Source: Tomocerus qinae (lineage: Eukaryota > Arthropoda > Collembola > Entomobryomorpha > Tomoceridae). Taken from it: DNA of 64,000 nt. The notes beneath the pieces were generated by a model that saw nothing but the letters and a program-made list of their open reading frames with translations, had not been told where the DNA came from and did not search any database. The translations under genes and the position numbers were made by a program. This document shows, one piece after another, positions 54,985-64,000 of the stretch (positions are counted from its first letter, which is position 1; every line of letters starts with the position of its first letter). The stretch is taken from NCBI GenBank assembly GCA_020055645.1, contig CM034549.1, forward strand, positions 16,141,930 to 16,205,929, in the 5' to 3' direction.

Positions 54985-55550
54985 TGTTGGGAGGTGCCAC
55001 ACGTTGGGCAGATGATGCCTTGATGTCAACTGTCACCAGGGTAGGGTTCTATGCTTTCAAAATCTAGTGAAGTTGTAAATTTCACTAGGCACTATTATAC
55101 AGTACTCGGCTATTTCAGTGCTGGCTGGTCACTTGTCTGCTATAATAGAATGTGTGCGTGTACTAGATCAAAAATGTGTTTTTCTACAAATAAAACACTG
55201 ATGAACACAGTAGTTAATACTAACTAATTTATTGCTAATAAAACTACTGCTAAAACAAAGGTGAATGAGATTGCAATGTGCAGATCGTCACTCGTAAATC
55301 AATTAACAAAAAAACAAGAATTGCAATGTGCAATGGTTCGAGCTGGTCGAGCGTGCTTTTGCTACTGGAGCGTTGAGCGTTACTGAGCGTCTCTTATTAC
55401 AGAAAATCATTAAAATATTGCTCAAACTAATAAATTCAATTGATTGGAATTAAAGCTTAAAACTAAATGTATTTATGCGCGCAGGCGCTACAACTTAGAT
55501 ATTATTCTAACACTACAAGATATACTAGAAACACGAGAGAGTTTTCTACA
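54985..55550 (-). repeat. 5' LTR of the BEL/Pao element
   Basis: 566 bp, the upstream copy relative to the element's minus-strand transcript. It should hold the promoter and polyadenylation signal; no motif was assigned. Confidence 0.95.
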
Positions 55551-55555
55551 GAGTC
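55551..55555. repeat. Target-site duplication of the BEL/Pao insertion, right copy
   Basis: GAGTC, matching 49422-49426. Confidence 0.9.
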
Positions 55556-57122
55556 CATAGTGAAAGACAGGATGGCATGATTCATTAGTGCTGTCGCTGT
55601 ATTTACTAGGTATTTGGTCTTGAGACTTTCTAGCATTCAGCCTTAGCCTTCCGTAACTTGTTCTTCAAACAACTTGGTTTTCCTTGACTTCTTTCTCTAA
55701 CTTCGCACTTTCGCACTTTGATTTCTTTGGAAGGGAAACGATCGGGTACTTTATAAACAAAGATACAAGCAAAATATTTGTTGAATCTATATACATAGTA
55801 GATGTAATACTCCTAAAAAGTATTTCATTGCCATAAACTCTTAAGGTACTAATCCTTACTATAGAACTTCGCTACAAACTTATAATAAATGAGATGTACT
55901 TGTTTTATTGCTTTGGCATGGGATACACAGTCTGTGTTGCAAGCAAAATCGTGCAGTCAGTGACGAGGTTTCGGAAAGACAATGTAGTCATTTATTTAAC
56001 TATTTCAAACAGCTAAGCATTTAGGAGCTAGAATCACGTTCACTTTGGTCACAGATATTTCCTCAGAATTTTCATGATATCTTATACCACAAACTGTCTC
56101 GGGTGGAAGGATAGGACCTCATACTTGAATACTCAAGTTGCATCATTGTATTGTTTCAGGCAAATTATCCATTTAAGTCACAGTCATTTACAATGGACAA
56201 TCATGTCGCCACCATTGTACTATAAAAATAGATTTATGCCCGTCATAAGTAAGAAAAAGATACATTATCTAGAGCAGGAAAGCTTCCACAGAGAGATAGA
56301 TGGCGAAAATCGTGCCACTGAAACATTCTTTTGGAAAACTGCCTTGAATGTACCTCAACATTATTTAAATGTATTTCGTAGCCCCAAATGTAATATAATA
56401 ATTTCTTATCGGCTCATCAAAAGGAAAATTCTTACAAGTTCAATGGCACCCCTTTTTAAAGTCCTAACCTTTAAATACACGTTCACCATTTAAAAGACTT
56501 ACTTTCTTAAATGCAATCTAGTACTTTAACTACATGGATAAGATAGTAGACAATTAAGTCGGCCGGGCCAATGAAAATAATCCTGTACGTAAGCAAAGAG
56601 TAGTATTATTGTATTAATTCTACGGTAAATTAAATCTTTCAGCATGTAAAGATTACACGGTAAGAATTTCCTACACTGAATCGGTAACATGCCCAGGAAG
56701 TTTCTTAAGTAGGAGGTACCTGTATATGTAGGTATAGTTTTGAGTGGAGTTTAGAGTTACATGACACCCTCCTACTCTCACTCAGGCTAGTTGTGTCATA
56801 TTACTGTGAAAGTAAAATTAAAAAGACGGATTACACAACTGGAGGACATGTGACGTAAGGCTGAGATGGGAAGCCAGGATATATAATAGGTTAAGGTGGT
56901 CATGCAACCGAGTATGACGAAAATGACGACACTAAATGGGATAGACTGGCTGAACATGTAGCTTCATGAATACAGTTTACATGCAGTTAAACTGCAGCAA
57001 TTCTTTAAAAAAGAGTCTGTACACGTTTATAAATGGATTATAACTAAAGTAAAGACGTAACATGTACTATGTCTCATTTCATCCCATTCCGCTCTAGTTG
57101 TTGCCACTGGCTCTTTTCTTAG

Positions 57123-57323
57123 ATGTCGATTGAAAAAGGACAACTCGACTCGCCTTCATTCGTTGACTCGTGTTCAAAGTTGAAGTTACAATTTCGTAGT
57201 ATATCTTATGACACGTTACAAAATGCAGCTTATATACAAAGATTGGAACTCTTACAACTTAGAACACATAAACTCAAAGAAAAAAGAACTATGGTGTTAG
57301 CAAGCGAAAAACAAGCGGGTTGA
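57123..57323 (+). CDS. Possible small coding frame, unknown
   Basis: It begins at a real ATG (MSIEKGQLDSPSFVDSCSKL) and ends TMVLASEKQAG. Composition is hydrophilic and looks more like protein than the surrounding noise, and its second half (AYIQRLELLQLRTHKLKEKR) could form an amphipathic helix or a short coiled coil. There is no homology I recognise, no clear promoter and no neighbouring exon. It could equally be chance. Confidence 0.2.
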   Translation: MSIEKGQLDSPSFVDSCSKLKLQFRSISYDTLQNAAYIQRLELLQLRTHKLKEKRTMVLASEKQAG

Positions 57324-60300
57324 CAGAGCTGGCAGGGAATTATCTCAAGGTACTGGGATTTTACACTTTTACTGGGTTTTGCAAACTTTGTTATTGTCTG
57401 AAATACACAGGGCATCTAGAAACAGGATTATTTCAATACATGCAAGCATGTAGGTGAGTAAAGCAAAGACCGAGCTGGGAACTCGCCAAAGAAAGACAAA
57501 GCAAAATTTTATATAGAAGTTCTTATTATAATGCCACTACTGCCGGTAAATAGTAAAAGAAGTCTCTATGCTGACATAACAGATCGTGAGAGATAGGAGA
57601 CTGTGTGTTAAACACGTGGAGCGTGTAACGAATGACAAAGTATAAGTAAGGATAGGACAAGCTTTGCACTTTCGTTTCACCATTATCATAAGCGTGATCT
57701 TAAGTGTACCATTGTTTACTTTTCTCTTTCAATTAGTCAACTAACTAGTTAGGTTATCATTTTGACGGTTAAGTTGTAACCCACTATGTAGCTACGTGCA
57801 CTAGCCTGTTGCATCTTCCATTCAACCCGAACCGAATCTAAACTAATGATAGCATCCATTGTGCGCAATTGATTTTCTCGACCTACATAATATATAGTCA
57901 CAAAAATTTATATCGAAGGATTTCAAATTATAGATCTCCGTTATATAATCTTTAAGCCCTTCTTGGAATTACGTAGTTTTTAAATTTTTATCTGGTTGAA
58001 CCAAAATTTAGTGCACGTTCCATATTATATAATCTATAATCTACCATATACAACTTTTCATAAAGCTGAACAAACAAGACTGATATATATGTAAGGAGCA
58101 TAGTTGAATTGGTTGACGGCTGACTTCAAATTGAGGTACGCCTACAAATACAGAATGAGTAGACATTGTAAATAAGTAGGCAACGTATCATGTCAGGAAA
58201 TTTCGTGTTCTCTTTTGACTCAAAGATATTTTAACAAGTGGGAAACTCGACGAGCTTTCTCATCTTTCCTTTTCCGTGATATTGTATTTGTAAATCAAGC
58301 TGCACCAGAGACTAGACGAGATGCATCAGCTACTTTAGTTATGTAATTCCCCATACGTTTTTCAAATATATGTAGCATCCCACAAACTATAGTATTAGGG
58401 AACTATTCAGTATTTTCCCTACAGAACAATTTACCTATAATATCCGTAGATTCCCCTGTGCTCTTAAATTATAACAGTTACCGTTGGGTAGAAAAACAGC
58501 AAATTCTATACAAATGACGTAGATTACCCCAATAGAATTTTTCATGCAGTTGCTATACTAAGTATATACTCCATGCAAGAGATTCACATATTCGGAAACC
58601 AGAATTGCATTCAGATAGAATTAATTGCATTGTACATATTTACGGATTATCTTGTTGTTATGCCCAGTTTGCAGTCTAAAATGTACCACATGAATAATAT
58701 TTGGATAATGTAGGCAGAGCTGGGTCATGCAGGAAAATGGTACTTTGCAATTAGTATACTATTATATAGGATATGGAAAGTAATTGCATTAGAGGTTTAA
58801 TATAGAGCACGGTATATAATAGGTAGAATTAGTTCAGTAATTTAGTACAGAATTCTGCACCGAATGTCGTTAACACAATTTTTCGTCCATTGTTAATTTT
58901 GATAGGTTTTGCTAGTAGTATGCCCTAATGCCTATGTATCTCTTGTTACTGCTAGTTAGCGAATTACATGATGCTTTGTACTAACTGAAGAAGCCATGCA
59001 ATGAAATTCCATTTTGAATGACTTTGACAAGTCGACTTGGTTGTACATGCTAATACATTGTGAATTCTAGGTCACTGAAAGCATTTCGATTTATTTTCGC
59101 ATTCGCACTACATTGAGCGTAAATGTGCAAGCCTTTGCATAAATGGCTTACAATTACAATGCAGCTTGGTTTGGCTTTGTTTTCTTTATTGCGAGCAAAT
59201 TTCTAAGTAAATAGGGAAAGGATTTCATACGATTGAATTTTATTCAGGCAATTGGTAGTAGATAGTATAATTTGGCACTTATCAATATGGTAATAAGTGG
59301 TAAGGAGTAGAATATTTAGTTCTGTGTACCTTATTCGCAGATGCAATTGAGAATTGAATTTATCGCTTAGAGGGAATACTACTGTATGCTGAAAGCATGT
59401 TTTTCAAGGAGAAAGATAAAAGTATTAGTATTGCTTTTGAGTTTTACACACACGAATAAATGCATTTAGTCATGCATTGTTTTTAAGGAATGTTTGTTTA
59501 TGCATATACATTTAATACTTGTGGGAAGAGAGTGATGAAATGAACAAATGCATTGTTCGCAGATGGATTTTCCCTACGCAAGATGTTCGTTTTCCATTCT
59601 TGTATGGAAATTGCTCGACCTAGAACCAAATACATACAAATGGTGATTTCTACAGAAATTTTCATTCCAAGGATTTTGTTACAAGCAGTAGGGGATACAA
59701 CTTTCAATGTCTCCGTCGACAAAACAAACAATACAAATGAAGATGAGGCATGAGAAAAGTAAAAGGTTGAAAATTGATGATTATGGTTGTGTAGTGTATA
59801 TTTTCCCGGAAAATATTCAGGTCAATGTCAGCATAACTCGTAGGCATTTATAGTCGATTTGGGAGCTTTTATTCTCCTCCTAGTCATATAAGCAGATACA
59901 AAAAGGATAAAACATTGCGACACATTCATAGGTATTATAAATTCAAGATCATGCTTAATTTTCATGCGGTCTCGTCTAATGTATTCCACAAACCTAAACA
60001 CTCAAGATCCTCAGACAGCCTTCTGTAAGAACTGCCAAAATTTCATCTGATTATTCGGTGTTACCAGGAAATTCATTAAAACATGATTGTCAGGGTTATT
60101 TTCTGGATAGAAATGGTAACTTTCCATTATATAACCAACTATTGTTATAAGAATTCGGAAGGATCACTACTCATTTTGTCCAAGGTGAGACGATTTTAAA
60201 CCGGAGAAAGTTTCAGGGTCTTTTGTGGATTCTAGTAATTCTACACGTGACACACAATCATCACTTTGTGGTTGCTATTTTACCATACTCATTGCCACCA

Positions 60301-62048
60301 TGCATTCTAACACACAGGAAAACAATTAGCTCTTTCGATATGCTTTACGTGCTTTCGTTCTTTTTTTCCAGGAATATTTTTCCATTATTAAGACAAAGAA
60401 AAGGAACAACAATTGTTTACAGGAAGTGACTAATAAACTATCTACCTAGCACTTACAATGAAGCATATATTTAGTATTCTTTATTCTCAGAAATGACCTT
60501 TGTAAATCTGCATACGCAATAGTATATTTCTTTGACTTCATCTATTCATCATATTGCTACACTACAACGTAGAGTTCAGAATAATATTATGCAGCCTTGA
60601 ATACCATGCTAATTCCTTTATTCAATTATTCAACGATACTAAGAATTTAAGTGTAAAACGGAAAAGGTTAGTATTATTTTGTTATGCAAATACAGAAGAC
60701 AGACAGTTGAAAGCCAGAAAATACACAAAAACATGTTTTGATGTGTTGAGGTACTACAAAAGCCCTTGATGGACACCCAAAAAACACTCAATAGTTTCGA
60801 TAATTGTCTCACATTCCTACAAAAGTACAGCAATAAGTGTTACGTTTGCCTAGGTTGGCCATATTTTGCATAGAATCGTTTGAGAAACTTTCACCAGCGA
60901 ATAAATAAGGACAGAGAATGCAATACTAACCCTGACCATGCAAAAATTGAAAAATTTTAGGAATTTAGTCATTTTAATAGGAAGTGGGAGTGTGCGTGAC
61001 GTTTAGGAGTTAATGTAGCCAGTTCATACTAGGCAATTTATCACTCTGCCAGAAACTATCTTCCTTTTCGGTTTCCTTTAAATATTTAATCCTGCTGCAG
61101 CCTGTTGAGTCATAAATTAATCCCTCCAGCGTTTACATTAATGCCCTCATAAGCTGCTAATAATCATTACTCATATTACGAAATGTTGATACTACGAATT
61201 CAGGATTCAGGAATGAGAGTTGTGACGTTAGGAAATTTCACAATTTTTGCTAACCCGATGTAGATCATTATGATAGGACAGATTATGGTCAACCCACACA
61301 AAAAAACTTCAATAATGATAACATGAGCTAAAAAACAAATCACTCACGATGCTCTACAAGTAGCAAGTAAAATCCCTGTTCGTTTGCTTTACATTATGAA
61401 CTAACACACTCGAAAATGGTAGATTGCAGTGTACTTTTGGTACAAAATAACAAAATACTTAAATTCCCAAGTGTGAAAAGTGCAAATATGGATAGCTCTA
61501 TTCTATCCTCGAAGTAAGTAATGAAATCTACTAACCCTGTGGGTTCCATTATGAGATGTCATATGATTATTAACCTCGTCACCAAAAATATTACATAATA
61601 TTGCTAAACAGACTATATTATTTTCCTCAAAGGTGAAACAATTACTTAATGTAAGTAGGCTGTAACACGAATCCTAAGAATACATTATTATTACATAAGT
61701 GGAATTGTGTACTTAAGAAACAGGAAGTTAATGCGCTGCACAGTTTCACCGAATAATATATACCTAATTCCTCGCACCTACACAATCCTTTCAACAATCA
61801 CGGGAGAAGTATTAATATTACATATTTAACTTATTATTCAAAGTGCACGTGAAACTAAAAAATGAAATGCTTGGTATGGAATTACTACTTAAATTACTAA
61901 TAGACATACTAATATTGTCCTGCATGGTATATTATAAATTAACACGACGACATCCTGCAATGGTGTTCTAAGAAATCACCTTAAAATATTATGTTCATTA
62001 TGAGCTACTTAAGAGTTGACGATTAGTATTTAACATACCTGGAACTGC

Positions 62049-62056
62049 TATAAAAT
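62049..62056 (+). promoter_or_regulatory. TATA-like box upstream of the GTPase gene
   Basis: TATAAAAT, about 440 bp before the first ATG of the GTPase exon. In sequence this AT-rich such a match is weak evidence. Confidence 0.2.
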
Positions 62057-62495
62057 GAACGTCTCCTCTCTAGCAAATGTTCACCAGTGCTTGTTAACGC
62101 AATAGCGTGGAAGAAGTAATCGGGATATGAAAAGGCAGAGTGGCCGGGAGGTTTATACATTCTACCCTGTTCGGATCTTCTCTCAGTTGCCAAGAAAGCT
62201 TCGCAGTGTGAACACTCGCTCGTCTCCTACTACAAGTATAGATAACTTCTCCCGTACCATTTTACCCAGATCAACTCACTTGATACGGTCTTAAAACTAT
62301 TTAACCGGTGTACAAGCCCAATTTTCAAAGTCGAACTTTTACTGTAAATCCAGTATCCAGTGTTATCTTCAACCTTCTGTTTTCCTCAGTTTTACGCGAA
62401 AATTGTTAAAACAAAGAATAGTTCAATAGAGAAAACCAAACAAAGGAATTATTGATTACTTTAAAAACAAGACTGGTGTAAATCAAATCAGTTGC

Positions 62496-62619
62496 ATGAA
62501 AATCACAATGAAGAGTATAGAGGAGAAAACGGTTTTAAGTGGGAACTCTCATAATAGTTCATCTTCAAACTCAAAAATTCGGATTGTTGTATACGGACTG
62601 CATGAAGTCGGCAAATCAG
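62496..62619 (+). CDS. Ras-like small GTPase, first coding exon
   Basis: The exon begins at ATG 62496, with a second in-frame ATG at 62508, and ends at the donor AAATCAG|GTAACT in phase 1. It encodes a Ser/Asn-rich leader of about 25 residues, then IRIVVYGLHEVGKS. A beta strand followed by GxxxxGKS is the P-loop (G1) of Ras-family GTPases, which bind the phosphates of GTP. Splitting the gene right after GKS is common in Ras-like genes. The remaining G motifs (switch I threonine, DxxG, NKxD) are not in the window, so the next exon lies beyond base 64000 or was missed. Subfamily (Rerg/RasD/Rasl-like or other) cannot be decided from this exon. Confidence 0.65.
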
Positions 62620-64000
62620 GTAACTATTACTTAACAATTTTACTCTCGTTTTAAACTTTACTTGATCTGAATCTTAGCGTAGTCTATAATTCTATTTTCA
62701 CTTGCTTATACTATTAATGCGGGCTTCCTTTTCTGCATTTGAGTGACAGTCTACGAACTTTGAGATCATGACTCAACCTACTCAACAGCCAAACACATCC
62801 TAACTGCCTCTTAGACATGACTCATCTTTATCCTGATCTGCCGATGACATTGACAAAGGACTACCTGCCTTAGTTGTATTTTAGGAAAACTTGCATCTTT
62901 TTTATCTCTCCCCTGACAGTTGATCCATATTTAAGACAAATTAACACATTTTACAAGGGTTAAGGTTAATTAAGTCTTTCAATAAAAATCCTTTCGTGCA
63001 CAAATATATTTTAGTTACAACTACTCACTAGATCACTTTCTTCTCCCTCTTTACACTTCACTATAAAATTTGCAGAATAAAAGGGTAGGTAGGGATTTTG
63101 GGGTATTACATGGTCATACCCATTTGACATGTATCCTAATGATAATATATAGTTACCAAAGTGTAATTTAGCTATATATCTGATTTTATAAAGAGATGCG
63201 GTAACATGTTCTTTGTTCTGGATGATACTCATGCACTGTGAGTCATGCAAATTTTGGGTGAATAAGAATGACAACACAACGCACGATGGCATCATTGGTC
63301 CTAAATTAGTTCGAAGAATGGTTCAATTGACAATTTAGGAAATGTCCTCTCTAGTATTTGAATGAGTGAAAAGCAGAGCGGGGGAGTCCCATGTATTTTG
63401 CCATATATCATATTATGTACTGCGTACGTGTATCTGTTTGATGACGGAACCAGTGTATTCTGAAATTCCAGTCAGTCCATACTCGTGGAGGAGACACATA
63501 GATAGAATGGTGTTCAGAATACAGATAGGTAAAAGCGTAGGATCAGACGAAGTTCGTATATCGGGGTTTGTCATGTAAGATATATTAAGAGAATATCAGC
63601 CGGCGCCAGTTGCATATGGTTAGGCTGACTTGGGATTTTAGATAGCTTAAGAGTGTTATGTCAAGAGTGAAGAAGGGAAAGTAGGTAGCTAGAGATAAAA
63701 TAAAACGGAGTAAAAGAAGCCAAGAGATCGTCGCCATCAGTCCCGCCCCGTTATTTCTTTAATGTTTGAGTGAAACACTTATGGGGACCAGAATGAAAAC
63801 ATTAGTCAGTAGTGTCTTGATTGGCATTGCTGCTTACGTCAATGCAAATGACTTCTCTGTGTTGGTGAACTTCATTCCTGGCAATCTCAATGATATGTTT
63901 TTTGAATTACTTGTATTATGCTCGTTTCGGTGCATCTAAAGCTAATCCCTTATTCCTAGGAATAATAAATACCAACATCATACTGTTGTATTTTTAGGTA
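62620..64000. other. Probable intron of the GTPase gene
   Basis: No continuation of the GTPase was found. A 48-codon frame at 63793-63939 (MKTLVSSVLIGIAAYVNAND start, hydrophobic N-terminus) is the only one with a secretion-signal look, and it is too short to call. Several short ORFs are noise. Confidence 0.4.

Larger units (their letters stand above)
49427..55550 (-). mobile_element. Recent BEL/Pao LTR retrotransposon with internal pol deletion
   Basis: A 6,124-bp insertion on the minus strand is bounded by 566-bp LTRs that differ at a single base by eye, and flanked by a perfect 5-bp duplication (GAGTC). On the coding strand the LTRs begin TGTAGAAAAC and end CCTCCCAACA. The order PBS, gag, protease, reverse transcriptase, integrase, PPT is visible. 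The part of pol between the reverse transcriptase fingers/palm and the integrase zinc finger, including RNase H, is missing (junction about 51898-51902), and the frame shifts there. LTR identity implies a very recent insertion. Confidence 0.95.
55556..62495. other. Intergenic; no convincing gene
   Basis: About 6.9 kb. The best short frame is 57123-57323 (66 codons, true ATG, hydrophilic, Leu/Lys-rich C-terminal half), listed separately. Other ORFs (56074, 59498 minus, 60223, 60554) show nothing usable. The last few hundred bases should hold the promoter and 5' UTR of the GTPase gene. Confidence 0.45.

Noticed and set aside
1-64000. Bacterial-type features: operons, ribosome binding sites, CRISPR arrays, prophage
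   Set aside because: Introns, LTR elements and metazoan receptors show this is animal nuclear DNA. No spaced direct-repeat array was seen, and no tRNA or rRNA gene was recognised by eye; a tRNA search program could still find one.

Overview
This window is nuclear DNA from an arthropod-like invertebrate. It is AT-rich, its genes have GT-AG introns, and it carries two BEL/Pao retroelements, a secretin-family peptide GPCR, an insect-type gustatory receptor and a tandem family of fast-evolving F-box/LRR genes. A springtail (Collembola) would fit, because F-box/LRR expansions and receptors of this kind are common there, but that is inference. The exon structures were built by hand from splice sites, phase and domain continuity. 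Many apparent ORF starts are TTG or GTG codons that fall inside introns, so the true exon edges are given instead.

Layout. 1-2370: decayed 3' part of a BEL/Pao retrotransposon (RNase H, integrase, probable LTR). 2785-39004 (+): a nine-exon class B GPCR, closest in character to the calcitonin/DH31/hector-like receptors. Its hormone-binding domain is split by two introns of about 14.5 kb each. Intron 1 (3238-17941) holds a 237-bp-offset tandem duplication, a 1.4-kb DNA element with 315-bp inverted repeats, a 312-bp relative abutting it, and a Harbinger-type MITE. Intron 2 (18056-32494) contains four complete same-strand F-box/LRR paralogs (19520-30220), each with its own intron set, plus a small hairpin. 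Intron 7 contains a pogo-like DNA element with a minus-strand helix-turn-helix ORF.

41833-43054 (+) is a three-exon gustatory-receptor-like gene whose last intron is only 48 nt. 43055-49426 shows no gene. 49427-55550 is a structurally complete BEL/Pao provirus on the minus strand: 566-bp LTRs differing at one base, a 5-bp target duplication, PBS and PPT. Its pol has lost the RNase H region in an internal, frame-shifting deletion. 55556-62495 shows no convincing gene. At 62496-62619 the first exon of a Ras-like small GTPase begins, and the gene continues beyond the window.

The most unusual feature is the block of four nested F-box/LRR genes sitting inside one intron of a peptide-hormone receptor. 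Next are the TIR element pair punctuated by three copies of TCGTAT, and a very young LTR element that cannot encode its own RNase H.
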